A stretch of 64,000 nucleotides of DNA, taken from the NCBI GenBank assembly GCA_934552825.1, contig CAKTEQ010000002.1, positions 186,001 to 250,000 on the forward strand, read 5' to 3'. The translations under genes were made by a program, and so were the position numbers. This document shows positions 51,046-59,537 of the stretch, piece after piece. The notes beneath the pieces were generated by a model, which did not search any database, was not told where the DNA came from, and saw only the letters and a list, made by a program, of their open reading frames with translations. Within the stretch, counting starts at the first letter, position 1. The number at the start of each line of letters is the position of its first letter. Origin of the DNA: an uncultured Oscillospiraceae bacterium. Its GTDB lineage: Bacteria; Bacillota; Clostridia; Oscillospirales; Oscillospiraceae.

Positions 51046-51360
51046 ATGGAAAATATGAAAACAGCGCTTTTTATTCTGAGGCCCGGCAAGATAGTCGACC
51101 TGAAGCGCCTGCACCTTCTCAGCGAGGAGGAGCCGTATGTGATCATCGAGACCAGGCGGCTTTCCAAAATTGACTATGAAAACTTCATCGAGGACATGCT
51201 TGTTTACAGGGACTACCTGGAGATAGGCGATATCCCCCAAATTCCCGGCGTGCACCAGTGCATACTCGTGGTTAGACGCGGGCACCCCACCGAGGGCATC
51301 CTCGTGGACACTACCGGCGACGGCAACGTGAAGTACGCCGCCTGCATTCCCGTAGCGTGA
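51046..51360 (+). CDS. Small protein of unknown function
   Basis: 104 residues, acidic to neutral, soluble: MENMKTALFILRPGKIVDLK, then LSEEEPYVIIETRRLSKIDYENFIEDMLVYRDYLEIGD and a C-terminal beta-rich part IPGVHQCILVVRRGHPTEGILVDTTGDGNV. No signal, span or recognised motif. AAGGGGAT site upstream of the ATG, in a short AT-rich intergenic stretch. A strong terminator follows. It stands alone between the divergent RHH gene and the aminopeptidase. I do not recognise the family. Confidence 0.75.
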   Translation: MENMKTALFILRPGKIVDLKRLHLLSEEEPYVIIETRRLSKIDYENFIEDMLVYRDYLEIGDIPQIPGVHQCILVVRRGHPTEGILVDTTGDGNVKYAACIPVA

Positions 51361-51380
51361 GATCTGAATAAACAGCAGAT

Positions 51381-51415
51381 AAGGGAGCGTTTCCTAAACG
51401 GAAACGCTCCCTTTT
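51381..51415 (+). terminator. Terminator of the 104-residue protein gene
   Basis: 14-bp stem AAGGGAGCGTTTCC / GGAAACGCTCCCTT with a 5-base loop and TTTT. Confidence 0.92.
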
Positions 51416-51434
51416 GAGTTGTACCCGGCCCCGG

Positions 51435-51487
51435 GGTCCTGACCCCTTCAGTCTCGCCTCTCCCTGTTCACCAGGGGGAGCCTTTTT
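51435..51487. repeat. Dispersed palindromic repeat, copy D (degenerate)
   Basis: TCCTGACCCCTTCAGTCTCG then CTCCCTG-TTCAC-CAGGGGGAG and CCTTTTT (51460-51487). It parallels copy A with several changes. Confidence 0.55.
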
Positions 51488-51490
51488 ATA

Positions 51491-51520
51491 TAAAAAGCGG
51501 GGAGCCGCAAGGCTCCCCGC
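51491..51520 (-). terminator. Terminator of the Xaa-Pro aminopeptidase gene
   Basis: 10-bp stem GCGGGGAGCC / GGCTCCCCGC followed on the minus strand by TTTTTATA. Confidence 0.9.
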
Positions 51521-51531
51521 CAATGATCCCA

Positions 51532-52605
51532 TTACAGTATGATAAGCTCCTTGGGGGCGAGGGTTATGTTCTCGCAGCCGCCCTCCCGGATGACCACAAC
51601 GTCTTCAATGCGCACTCCGAACTTGCCGGGGATATATATGCCCGGCTCCGCGCTGGTCACAGCCCCTGCGGGCAGCGGCTTATCGTTGCGCTGGGAGACT
51701 GAGGGCGCCTCGTGTATCTCCACGCCCACTCCGTGGCCGTAGCCGTGGCCGAAGTACTCCCCGTATCCCGCGTCCGCGATTATTTTCCGGGCGATGCCGT
51801 CGATCTCCTTGCCCGTGCAGCCTGCCTTCGTGGCGGCGATGGCTGTCGTCTGGGCGAGCAGGACGGTGTTGTACACCTCGCGCATCTCGTCGGTGGCGTA
51901 TCCCACGGCGACGGTGCGTGTCATGTCGGAGCAGTAGCCGTTCTTGAGGCAGCCGAAGTCCATGGTGACAAAGTCCCCATTTTCGATGACCTTGTCGCTG
52001 GGCAGGCCGTGGGGCATGGTGGTGTTCACTCCGGAGACCACGATGGGGTCGAAGGAGTTCTTGTCCGCGCCGTGGACAAGCATCCTGTACTGGAGGTACG
52101 CCGCCACCTCCCGCTCCGTAAGGCCGGGGCGGATGAACTCCAGCGTCTCCGTGAGCGCCTGCTCCGCCGTGCGCTGGGCGGAGATGAGCCGCGCTATCTC
52201 CTCCTCGTCCTTCACCGTGCGCAGCTCCTCCATGAGCTTCGAGGCGGGGCTGAGGGTGCAGTTCAGCTTCCCGCTGTAATCCCGGAACGCCGCCACGGTC
52301 ATATACGCGTCGTCGAAGCCCATCGTCCTGATGCCGTGCTTTTCAATGACGGAATTGATCAGCTCCACATAGCCGCAGCCCGTGCCCGTGATGCTTATCT
52401 CCGCGTCGGTCACATAGCGCTGCGCCGCCACGGTGTAGCGGGAGTCGGTGAAGTAATAGTTCCCGTCTTTTGTGACGAGGGCGACGGCGTCTGTGCCGAT
52501 GGAGGAGAAGTCCGTGGCGTAGTAGCGGTTGAACTCCTCCGTAAGGAGCATGGCGTCGATGCCGTACTCCTCAAGCTTTGATCTGATAAGTGAAAAATGG
52601 TTCAT
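51532..52605 (-). CDS. Xaa-Pro peptidase (M24 family)
   Basis: Dinuclear-metal aminopeptidase removing N-terminal residues before proline. 357 residues with an N-terminal creatinase-like domain (FNRYYATDFSSIGTDAVALVTKDGNYYFTDSRY) and a pita-bread domain. Metal ligands are seen in order: TMDFGCLKNGYCSDMTRTVAVG (two Asp), GHGYGHGVGVEIHEAPS (His), TSAEPGIYIPGKFGVRIED (two Glu). Length and motifs fit the YpdF/YqhT group; P versus Q type is not decided. GGAGGA before the ATG. Single-gene unit ending at a terminator. Confidence 0.93.
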   Translation of the reverse strand: MNHFSLIRSKLEEYGIDAMLLTEEFNRYYATDFSSIGTDAVALVTKDGNYYFTDSRYTVAAQRYVTDAEISITGTGCGYVELINSVIEKHGIRTMGFDDAYMTVAAFRDYSGKLNCTLSPASKLMEELRTVKDEEEIARLISAQRTAEQALTETLEFIRPGLTEREVAAYLQYRMLVHGADKNSFDPIVVSGVNTTMPHGLPSDKVIENGDFVTMDFGCLKNGYCSDMTRTVAVGYATDEMREVYNTVLLAQTTAIAATKAGCTGKEIDGIARKIIADAGYGEYFGHGYGHGVGVEIHEAPSVSQRNDKPLPAGAVTSAEPGIYIPGKFGVRIEDVVVIREGGCENITLAPKELIIL

Positions 52606-52710
52606 CAGATATGTCCTCCTTTCCCTTGCGGGCGGTGATTTTCTCAGGATTGATTATATTGCCCACGGCGGGAATTTGCAAGGGGCAGTCTTTTAAAGAA
52701 AGCGATCAGA

Positions 52711-52738
52711 AAAGCCCGCCGGGGGACCGGCGGGCTTT
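52711..52738 (-). terminator. Terminator of ackA
   Basis: 12-bp stem AAAGCCCGCCGG / CCGGCGGGCTTT with a 4-base loop, directly after the ackA stop on the minus strand. Confidence 0.85.
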
Positions 52739-52749
52739 GTCTAGCGTAT

Positions 52750-53961
52750 TTACTTCTTCAGCCCGGACACGATCCGCTCCGTGTCCGTGGCTATCATCAT
52801 CTCCTCCTCTGTGGGGATGACCATTATCTTCGCTCTGGAGCCGGGCTTATTGATGAAGCCCTCCTCACGGAAACCCTCGTTCTTCTCGTTGTCCATCTCG
52901 AGGCCCATGAAGTCCAGACCGGCTGCCATGTACTTTCTCAGCTTATAGTTGTTCTCGCCTATGCCCCCTGTAAACACAAGGGCATCCACGCCCTTCATAG
53001 CGGCGGCGTAAGCGCCGATGAGCTTGCGCACGGAGTAGTTGAAAATACTCAGGGCGCGGCGCGCCTTCTCAGAGTCCACCTGGTCATGCTTGCCCTCAAT
53101 GCTCACAAGGTCAACAAAGTCGCTGGTAAGCTCGGAGACGCCCTGCATGCCGGACTGCTTGTTGAGCATATTGAGCACTTCGTCCACGTCCATATGCTCG
53201 TGGTTCATGATAAACTGGATGACCGACGGGTCCACGTCGCCGGAGCGGGTGCCCATGGGGAGACCCGCCAGGGGCGTGAAGCCCATGGATGTATCGAAGC
53301 TCTTGCCGTTTCTGATGGCGCAGACAGAGGAGCCGTTGCCCAGGTGGCAGGAGATGATCTTCAGCTCCTCCTTGGGTCTGCCGAGGAGCTCGGCTGCCCG
53401 CTGGGCGATATATCTGTGGGAGGTGCCGTGGAAGCCGTAGCGGCGGATTTTATACTTTTCGTAATACTCGTAGGGAATTGCATAGAGATACGCCGCCGGG
53501 TGCATCGTCTGATGGAAGGCTGTGTCAAACACCACAACCTGTGGAATATCGCCCATGACGTGCTGGCAGGCGCGGATGCCGCTGATAGCCGCGGGATTGT
53601 GGAGCGGCGCGAGGGGGATAACGTCCTCAATGGACTTTATCACGTTCTCAGTGACGAGCACGCTCTCCTTGAAGGTCTCACCCCCGTGGACGACGCGGTG
53701 GCCCACCGCATCCACCTCTTTCATGGAGGAGATGACGCCATGGTCCTTGCTTGTGAGCAGGCCGATGATGACCTTTATGGCATCCTCGTGGGTCTTGAGG
53801 GGCACGCTCTCCTTTATCGTCTCCCCATTAGCCGTGTGCTTGACCTCTCCGTCTATGCCGATACGGGTACAGCTGCCCTTAGCCAGCGGCTTATGCTGTT
53901 CCGTGTCATAGAGCTGGTACTTTACGGAGGAGCTACCCGCGTTGATAACAAGAATTTTCAT
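52750..53961 (-). CDS. ackA: Acetate kinase
   Basis: Interconverts acetyl phosphate plus ADP and acetate plus ATP. 403 residues from the ATG at 53961. KILVINAGSSSVKYQLYD is the phosphate-1 motif; HRVVHGGETF, FDTAFHQTMHPAAYLYAIP, RRYGFHGTSHRYI, CHLGNGSSVCAIRNGKSFDTSMGFTPLAGLPMGTRSGDVDP and VFTGGIGENN are the signatures. AAGGAG lies 11 bases upstream. With the phosphoketolase at 56951 it completes a route from pentose or fructose phosphate to acetate and ATP. pta is not in the window. Confidence 0.98.
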   Translation of the reverse strand: MKILVINAGSSSVKYQLYDTEQHKPLAKGSCTRIGIDGEVKHTANGETIKESVPLKTHEDAIKVIIGLLTSKDHGVISSMKEVDAVGHRVVHGGETFKESVLVTENVIKSIEDVIPLAPLHNPAAISGIRACQHVMGDIPQVVVFDTAFHQTMHPAAYLYAIPYEYYEKYKIRRYGFHGTSHRYIAQRAAELLGRPKEELKIISCHLGNGSSVCAIRNGKSFDTSMGFTPLAGLPMGTRSGDVDPSVIQFIMNHEHMDVDEVLNMLNKQSGMQGVSELTSDFVDLVSIEGKHDQVDSEKARRALSIFNYSVRKLIGAYAAAMKGVDALVFTGGIGENNYKLRKYMAAGLDFMGLEMDNEKNEGFREEGFINKPGSRAKIMVIPTEEEMMIATDTERIVSGLKK

Positions 53962-54027
53962 GGTTGCTTTTTCTCCTTTGTATTGATAATTCACGCTGAA
54001 AGTTATAAGATATGTTTGTACACTATA

Positions 54028-54056
54028 AGAATACTACTTTTTCACTCTTGTGACAA
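54028..54056 (-). promoter_or_regulatory. Promoter of ackA
   Basis: Minus-strand TTGTCA (54051-54056) and TATTCT (54028-54033), 17 bases apart, 67 bases before ackA. Confidence 0.5.
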
Positions 54057-54094
54057 GAATTGATAATATTTTATCATATAGGGAGGAATTGTTC

Positions 54095-55309
54095 ATGAAC
54101 ATCTGCGGCATCGTCGCTGAATATAACGTTTTCCATTCCGGGCACCTTCACCAGATTCAGGAGACACGCCGCCTGCTGGGCGATGACTGCGCCTTTGTGT
54201 GCGTGATGAGCGGCAACTTCGTCCAGCGCGGGGAGAGCGCCATAATGGAAAAGCACTCCCGCGCCCGGTGCGCCATACGGCAGCTCGGGCGGGACGGAGC
54301 CGATCTCGTGATCGAACTGCCCACCCCCTACGCCCTCGCCTCCGCCCAGGGCTTCGCCCGGGGCGCCGTGCGGCTGCTGGAGAGCACGGGTATCTGCTCC
54401 CACCTCTCCTTCGGCAGCGAGAGCGGCGACCTTGACGAGCTGCGCCGTGTCGCCGGAGTGCTGGAGAGCGGCGAATTCTCCGCCCTGCTCCGGGAGAAGC
54501 TCGCCCTCGGGCTCTCTTTCGCCGCCGCCCGGCAGAGCGCTGCTGAAGCGCTTCTCGGGGAGAGCGCCGGGGTCATGGCGAAGCCCAACAGCATCCTCGC
54601 CATCGAGTACCTCAGCGCCCTGAGCTGTCTGGGCAGCTCCATCGAGCCTGTCACGGTTAAGCGGCTGGGCGCCGCCCACGACACGGCGGACATCGCAAAG
54701 CACGTCTCAGCCGGAGCGCTGCGCGCGGCGTTCCGGGCGGGGTATGCCGTGGAGGACAAATATCTGCCGGAGGGCACGGCGGAGATAATCGAGAGAGAGA
54801 TGGCTGCCGGGCGCTTCCCGGCGGACCTTAAAAACTGCGAGCGTGCCGTACTGGCGGTGCTTCGGCGCTGCTCCGAGGAGGACCTCGCCCTGGCGGACGG
54901 CTCCCACGAGGGGCTGCACCGGCGGATATACGGCGCGCTGCGCTCCTGCACGTCTCTTGAAGAGGTCATCTCCGCCGCCAAGACGAAGCGCTATGCCCGC
55001 AGCCGCATCTGCCGCACGCTCATGCGGGCGTATCTGGGCATCCGGGAGGACATGGCGCTCACGCCGCCCCCCTATATCCGCCCGCTGGCGTTCAACAGAC
55101 GGGGGCAGGAGCTGCTCCGGGATATGGCGGACAATGCCTCCCTCCCCGTGATAACGAAGCCCGCCCACGCACGGCGGCTGGAGGGCTTCGGCAGGGAGCT
55201 GTTCCTTCTGGAGGAGCGCTGCACCGACGACTTCGCCCTCACCTATCCGGACCTGAAGAGCGCCGTGTGCGGCGGCGAGGTCACCCACGGAGTGGAAATT
55301 ATACGCTGA
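54095..55309 (+). CDS. tmcAL: tRNA(Met) cytidine acetate ligase (TmcAL)
   Basis: Forms N4-acetylcytidine at the wobble position of elongator tRNA-Met, using acetate and ATP through acetyl-adenylate; known from Bacillus YlbM. 404 residues. The nucleotidyltransferase core MNICGIVAEYNVFHSGHLHQI carries the HxGH motif (FHSGHLHQ). CVMSGNFVQRGESAIMEKHSRA and LPTPYALASAQGFARGAVRLL are family blocks, and the C-terminus has AKTKRYARSRICRTLMRAYLGI. The ATG at 54095 has GGGAGG upstream. It is divergent from ackA, whose product acetate is its substrate, a suggestive pairing. Confidence 0.94.
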   Translation: MNICGIVAEYNVFHSGHLHQIQETRRLLGDDCAFVCVMSGNFVQRGESAIMEKHSRARCAIRQLGRDGADLVIELPTPYALASAQGFARGAVRLLESTGICSHLSFGSESGDLDELRRVAGVLESGEFSALLREKLALGLSFAAARQSAAEALLGESAGVMAKPNSILAIEYLSALSCLGSSIEPVTVKRLGAAHDTADIAKHVSAGALRAAFRAGYAVEDKYLPEGTAEIIEREMAAGRFPADLKNCERAVLAVLRRCSEEDLALADGSHEGLHRRIYGALRSCTSLEEVISAAKTKRYARSRICRTLMRAYLGIREDMALTPPPYIRPLAFNRRGQELLRDMADNASLPVITKPAHARRLEGFGRELFLLEERCTDDFALTYPDLKSAVCGGEVTHGVEIIR

Positions 55310-55318
55310 TCGGGTGTT

Positions 55319-55347
55319 GACAATCCGGGTAACATGTGTTAAATATA
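55319..55347 (+). promoter_or_regulatory. Promoter-like sequence before the MATE gene
   Basis: TTGACA (55318-55323) with TAAATA about 17 bases on (55341-55346), right after the tmcAL stop. The transcript would contain a small hairpin (TGTAAT / ATTACA) and then the 55383 terminator before the MATE gene. Confidence 0.4.
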
Positions 55348-55382
55348 TTACCTGCTCATCGGAGGCTTGTAATCGCAATTAC

Positions 55383-55433
55383 AGAGCCGGATAAGATGCC
55401 GGGTGCGCCCGGGGTTTTATCCGGCTCTTTATT
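55383..55433 (+). terminator. Terminator or attenuator before the MATE gene
   Basis: 12-bp stem AGAGCCGGATAA / TTATCCGGCTCT enclosing a GC-rich inner hairpin, then TTATTT. It ends tmcAL transcripts, and if the promoter at 55319 is real it could attenuate the MATE gene. Confidence 0.75.
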
Positions 55434-55447
55434 TAACGGAGGCTGAA

Positions 55448-56776
55448 ATGGAACTTCTGACAGGTGACATTAAAAAAATATACAGAAAATTTCTCTTCAC
55501 GGCGCTGGGCAGCACCATAATCTCATCCATCTACGCCAGCGTGGACCTCATCGCCGTGGGGCACTACTGCGGCCCGAACGGCAGCGCCGCCATATCCTGC
55601 ATCAATCCTCTCTGGTCGATCATGATATCCCTGGGCATCTTCTTCGGCATCGGCGGGAGCGTGCTTATGAGCAGCCAGCGTGGCGCCGGGAACAAAGGCT
55701 CCGGAGACGAGTTTTATACGGTCGCCATGATCTGCGGGCTCGCGGCTGCAGCGGCAATATTCGCAGTGTTCGTGTTCCTGGCGGAGCCTATGCTCCGGTT
55801 CTTCGGGGCTGACGACGAGATACTTCCCTACGCCATGGACTATTTCCGCTGGATCGCCTATGTATCCCCTACGTTTCTGCTCACCTCCCTGCTCAATTCC
55901 TTCATCCGCAACGACGGAACCCCAGGGCTGTGCACCATCGCCACCGTGTCCGGCGGCGTGCTGAACATAATCGGAGACTATGTGCTCGTATTCGTGGCGG
56001 ATCTGGGTGCTTCCGGCGCGGGCATCGCTACGGCCATCGGGCAGCTCGTGGGCTTCGTTATCCTGTGCACCTACTTCTTTCGCAAGCGCTGCACTCTTCG
56101 CCTTGTGCGGGTGCAGGAGTTCGGTAAGAAGCTCTGGGGCGTCGTCTCCACAGGCTTCGCCCCCTTCATCGTGGATCTCGCCTTCGGCGTTGTTGTAATA
56201 ATATGCAACCGGCAGATAGTCCGCTGGGCCGGCAACACGGAGCTTGGTATTTACGGCACCGTCGCCAATGTGGCAATACTCTTCCAGGGGCTTTTTTACG
56301 CTGTCGGGCAGGCGGTACAGCCCGTCGTCTCCACCAACTTCGGCGGCGAGCGGGCGGACAGGGTGCGCGCGTCCCTGCGCATCTGCATGGGCACGACTTT
56401 AGGGATGAGCCTTGTGTTCTTCGCCCTGTGCGAGGCGTTTCCCCTGCCCATACTCAAGCTGTTCATGGCTGTGACGCCGCAGGTCGTCGCCGCCGGACCG
56501 AGGATCATGCGGATATACGCCGTGAGCTTTTTGTTCATGGGCGTGAACGTGGTGGCGACGTATTACCTCCAGTCCATCCTGCGCTCCGCGCAGTCCGTGG
56601 TAATCTCCCTGCTCCGGGGGTTCGCGCTGTGCTCGGCGTTTCTCATGATACTGCCCCCCGTCGCCGGGTTCAGCTCAATCTGGTGGACCTTCGCCCTGAC
56701 CGAGGTCATCACGCTGGGGTATACTATCTTCTCCCTGAAGCGGGCGAACCGGGCGCTCCCCGGCGGGAATGTGTGA
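55448..56776 (+). CDS. MATE-family efflux transporter
   Basis: Twelve-span multidrug/toxic-compound exporter driven by Na+ or H+. 442 residues. The N-terminal lobe has LGSTIISSIYASVDLIAVGHYCGPNGSAAISCINPLW and FFGIGGSVLMSSQRGAGN, a typical MATE pattern. The second lobe starts ALGIYGTVANVAIL-like GIYGTVANVAILFQGLFYAVGQAVQPVVSTNFGG. GGAGG 6 bases before the ATG. Substrate unknown; clostridial MATE genes of this type are numerous. It follows a terminator and ends at one, so it is monocistronic. Confidence 0.92.
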   Translation: MELLTGDIKKIYRKFLFTALGSTIISSIYASVDLIAVGHYCGPNGSAAISCINPLWSIMISLGIFFGIGGSVLMSSQRGAGNKGSGDEFYTVAMICGLAAAAAIFAVFVFLAEPMLRFFGADDEILPYAMDYFRWIAYVSPTFLLTSLLNSFIRNDGTPGLCTIATVSGGVLNIIGDYVLVFVADLGASGAGIATAIGQLVGFVILCTYFFRKRCTLRLVRVQEFGKKLWGVVSTGFAPFIVDLAFGVVVIICNRQIVRWAGNTELGIYGTVANVAILFQGLFYAVGQAVQPVVSTNFGGERADRVRASLRICMGTTLGMSLVFFALCEAFPLPILKLFMAVTPQVVAAGPRIMRIYAVSFLFMGVNVVATYYLQSILRSAQSVVISLLRGFALCSAFLMILPPVAGFSSIWWTFALTEVITLGYTIFSLKRANRALPGGNV

Positions 56777-56803
56777 TATTCAGGGAGTTTAATATGTATA
56801 ACC

Positions 56804-56830
56804 AAGGCTCTCCCATAGCGGGGGAGCCTT
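56804..56830. repeat. Short palindrome related to the dispersed repeat family
   Basis: Arms AAGGCTCTCCC and GGGGGAGCCTT around ATAGC, followed by GTCGCTGCTCTGTTCATCCC. The tail resembles GCTTCGCTGCTCTGCTCATG at 46923-46942 in copy C. Confidence 0.45.
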
Positions 56831-56845
56831 GTCGCTGCTCTGTTC

Positions 56846-56872
56846 ATCCCGGAAAAAGTCCGGGATTTTTTA
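56846..56872 (+). terminator. Terminator of the MATE gene
   Basis: Stem ATCCCGGA / TCCGGGAT followed by TTTTTT. Confidence 0.88.
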
Positions 56873-56901
56873 TTGCATAATGCACAGGAATATGGTAAAT
56901 T
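56873..56901 (+). promoter_or_regulatory. Promoter of the phosphoketolase gene
   Basis: TTGCAT (56873-56878) and TAAATT (56896-56901) with a 17-base spacer, 50 bases before the start codon. Confidence 0.6.
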
Positions 56902-56950
56902 ATAGTGTTAATATGACTATATTCAATTTTGCTTCAAGGAGATAAGTGCT

Positions 56951-59320
56951 ATGGAAGTTAAAACTCGTATTCCTGCCTCAGCGCAGGAGCTGAACACCAT
57001 CGACGCTTACTGGCGCGCGGCGAACTATCTCTCCGCCTGCCAGCTCTATCTGCTGGACGATCCCCTGCTGGAAAAGCCCCTCACGAAGGAATGCATAAAG
57101 AAGAAGATAGTCGGCCACTGGGGCACGGTCCCCGGGCAGAATTTCGTTTATACACACCTTAACCGGGTCATCAAGAAGTATGATCTGGATATGATCTACC
57201 TCTCCGGCCCAGGTCATGGGGGCAACGCCATGGTGGCGCAGGACTGGCTGGACGGCAGTTATCAGGACGTCTATCCCAACATCTCCCGGGATAAGGAGGG
57301 CATGCAGCGCCTTTTCAAGCAGTTCTCCTTCCCCGGCGGCATCCCCTCCCACGTGGCGCCTGAGACTCCCGGCTCCATCAACGAGGGCGGCGAGCTGGGC
57401 TACTCCCTTGCCCACGCCTTCGGCGCCGTGACGGACAACCCCGGGCTCATCGCCGCCTGCGTGGTGGGCGACGGCGAGGCGGAGACTGGACCTCTCGCCA
57501 CCTCATGGCAGCTCAACAAATTCCTCAACCCTGCGACGGACGGGGCTGTGCTCCCCATTCTCCACCTCAACGGCTACAAGATCGCCAACCCCACCGTCCT
57601 TGCCCGCATCACCCACGAGGAGCTGAGGGACTTCTTCTCCGGCTGCGGCTGGGAGCCACACTTTGTGGAGGGGGACGACCCGGAAAAAATGCACCGGCTC
57701 ATGGCGGACACTCTCGACGAGTGCGTGGAGAAAATACTCGCCTTCCAGAGCCGCGCCCGGGAGACCGGTGATCTCACACGCCCCCGCTGGCCCCTCATCG
57801 TGCTGCGCACGCCCAAGGGCTGGACGGGTCCGGACTATGTTGACGGTCTTAAAGTGGAGGGCTACTGGCGCGCCCATCAGGTGCCCATCCAGCCTGACAC
57901 TCCCGAGCATATACGCCAGATAGAGCAGTGGCTCCGCTCCTACCGCCCGGAGGAGCTGTTCGACAAAGACGGCGTGCCCGTGCAGGAGCTGCTGGACTTT
58001 CCCCCAAAGGGTGCGCGGCGCATGGGCGCGAACCCCCACGCAAACGGCGGCCTGCTCCTGAAGGAGCTGCGCATGCCGGACTTCCGGGATTACGGGGTGG
58101 ACATCCCCTTCCCCGGCAGCGTGGAGGCTCAGGACATGAGCGTGCTGGGCACCTTCGTGCGGGATATATACAAGCTCAACGAAAAGGAGCGCAACTTCCG
58201 CTCCTTCGGCCCCGACGAGACGGACTCCAACCGTCTCTCCTCCGTGTTCCAGGTGACGGACCGGGCGTGGGACGGGGACACTCTGGACACGGACAGCCAT
58301 CTCTCCCCCTCCGGGCGGGTTATGGACTCCATGCTCTCAGAGCACGTCTGCGAGGGCATGCTTGAGGGCTACCTGCTCACAGGGCGCCACGGCTTCTTCA
58401 ACAGCTACGAAGCGTTCATCCGTATCGTGGACTCCATGTTCTCCCAGCACGCAAAGTGGCTCAAGGTATGCAACCAGCTCCCCTGGCGGCAGAAGATAGC
58501 CTCACTCAACTACATCCTTGCCTCCAACGTGTGGCAGCAGGACCACAACGGCTTCACTCATCAGGACCCGGGCTTCCTCGACCACGTGGCCAACAAGAAA
58601 GCGGACGTGGTGCGCCTGTACCTGCCCCCCGACGCGAACTGCCTGCTCAACTGCTTTGACCACTGCATCCGCTCCAAGAATTACGTGAATGTCATCGTGG
58701 CGTCGAAGCATCCGCGCCCCCAGTGGCTCACCATGGACCAGGCCGTGAAGCACTGCACCCAGGGCATCGGCATCTGGCAGTGGGCGTCCACCGACGAGGG
58801 CGAGGAGCCGGACATCGTGATGGCGTGCTGCGGGGACACTCCCACGCTGGAAACTCTGGCGGCGGTGACGATACTCCGGGACGCGTTTCCTGAGCTGCGC
58901 ATCCGGGTGGTAAACGTGGTTGACCTTATGCGCCTGCAGAGCGAGGAGCAGCATCCACACGGGCTCTCCCAGCGGGATTACGACCTCATCTTCACCACGG
59001 ACAAGCCCATCATCTTCGCCTTCCACGGCTACCCCAGCCTTATCCACGAGCTGGTGTACAAGCGGAAAAACAAGAACCTCCACGTCCGGGGCTATATCGA
59101 GGAGGGCACCATCACGACGGCATTCGATATGCGCGTGCTGAACAAGCTGGACAGGTTCCATCTGGTCATGGCGGCGGTATTCAACCTGCCCCAGCTGGGG
59201 AACCAGGGGGCGTATCTGGTGCAGCAGATGAAGGACAAGCTTGTGGAGCACAAGCAGTATATCGCGAAGTACGGCGTGGACCTGCCGGAGGTCGCGGACT
59301 GGAAATGGACGGAGAAATAA
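56951..59320 (+). CDS. xfp: Phosphoketolase (xylulose-5-phosphate / fructose-6-phosphate)
   Basis: Thiamine-diphosphate enzyme splitting xylulose 5-phosphate (and often fructose 6-phosphate) with phosphate to acetyl phosphate plus glyceraldehyde 3-phosphate (or erythrose 4-phosphate). 789 residues, the usual size. Motifs: YLSGPGHGGNAMVAQDWLDGSY, GGIPSHVAPETPGSINEGGELGYSLAHAFGAV, the TPP/Mg site VVGDGEAETGPLATSWQLNKF, and the C-terminal YHGYP-like FAFHGYPSLIHELVYKRKN. AAGGAG before the ATG. Expressed from its own promoter; its product feeds AckA. Substrate range is not determined by sequence alone. Confidence 0.96.
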   Translation: MEVKTRIPASAQELNTIDAYWRAANYLSACQLYLLDDPLLEKPLTKECIKKKIVGHWGTVPGQNFVYTHLNRVIKKYDLDMIYLSGPGHGGNAMVAQDWLDGSYQDVYPNISRDKEGMQRLFKQFSFPGGIPSHVAPETPGSINEGGELGYSLAHAFGAVTDNPGLIAACVVGDGEAETGPLATSWQLNKFLNPATDGAVLPILHLNGYKIANPTVLARITHEELRDFFSGCGWEPHFVEGDDPEKMHRLMADTLDECVEKILAFQSRARETGDLTRPRWPLIVLRTPKGWTGPDYVDGLKVEGYWRAHQVPIQPDTPEHIRQIEQWLRSYRPEELFDKDGVPVQELLDFPPKGARRMGANPHANGGLLLKELRMPDFRDYGVDIPFPGSVEAQDMSVLGTFVRDIYKLNEKERNFRSFGPDETDSNRLSSVFQVTDRAWDGDTLDTDSHLSPSGRVMDSMLSEHVCEGMLEGYLLTGRHGFFNSYEAFIRIVDSMFSQHAKWLKVCNQLPWRQKIASLNYILASNVWQQDHNGFTHQDPGFLDHVANKKADVVRLYLPPDANCLLNCFDHCIRSKNYVNVIVASKHPRPQWLTMDQAVKHCTQGIGIWQWASTDEGEEPDIVMACCGDTPTLETLAAVTILRDAFPELRIRVVNVVDLMRLQSEEQHPHGLSQRDYDLIFTTDKPIIFAFHGYPSLIHELVYKRKNKNLHVRGYIEEGTITTAFDMRVLNKLDRFHLVMAAVFNLPQLGNQGAYLVQQMKDKLVEHKQYIAKYGVDLPEVADWKWTEK

Positions 59321-59334
59321 GCGGCAATTTACTG

Positions 59335-59470
59335 TTGCTTTCCTTGGCTTATCAAAGAAAGTAACAAGACCTCTTATAAATTGCACTTCTGATTCCCTCA
59401 GTCAGGCATAGCCTGACAGCGTCTCGCCGCGGCGCCGCTTCGCTGCCTTACGCAGTGGAGCCTTTATGGG
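59335..59470. repeat. Dispersed palindromic repeat, copy E (degenerate)
   Basis: TTGCTTTCCTTGGCTTATC and TCAAAGAAAGTAACAAGA mirror the hairpin at 35586-35613 in reverse order. They are followed by TTCTGATTCCCTCAGTCAGG, the hairpin TCAGGC-ATA-GCCTGA (59400-59414), GCTTCGCTGCC and GTGGAGCCTTTATGGGGGC. Confidence 0.6.
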
Positions 59471-59490
59471 GGCAGATATGAAACAGCGCA

Positions 59491-59530
59491 AAAACAGCCG
59501 GGGCGGTTCAAAACCGCCCCGGCTGTTTTC
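59491..59530 (-). terminator. Terminator of ABC operon 2
   Basis: 18-bp perfect stem AAAACAGCCGGGGCGGTT and complement with a 3-base loop, 8 bases beyond the ATPase stop on the minus strand. Confidence 0.88.
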
Positions 59531-59537
59531 TGATTAT

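Noticed and set aside
50735..51360. Toxin-antitoxin pair formed by the RHH protein and the 104-residue protein
   Set aside because: The genes are divergent with a 110-base gap and separate signals, and the small protein has no toxin-like features; TA genes are normally co-directional and overlapping.
55348..55447. Purine, preQ1, ZTP, THF or guanidine riboswitch upstream of the MATE gene
   Set aside because: None of the conserved sequence blocks of these classes is present.
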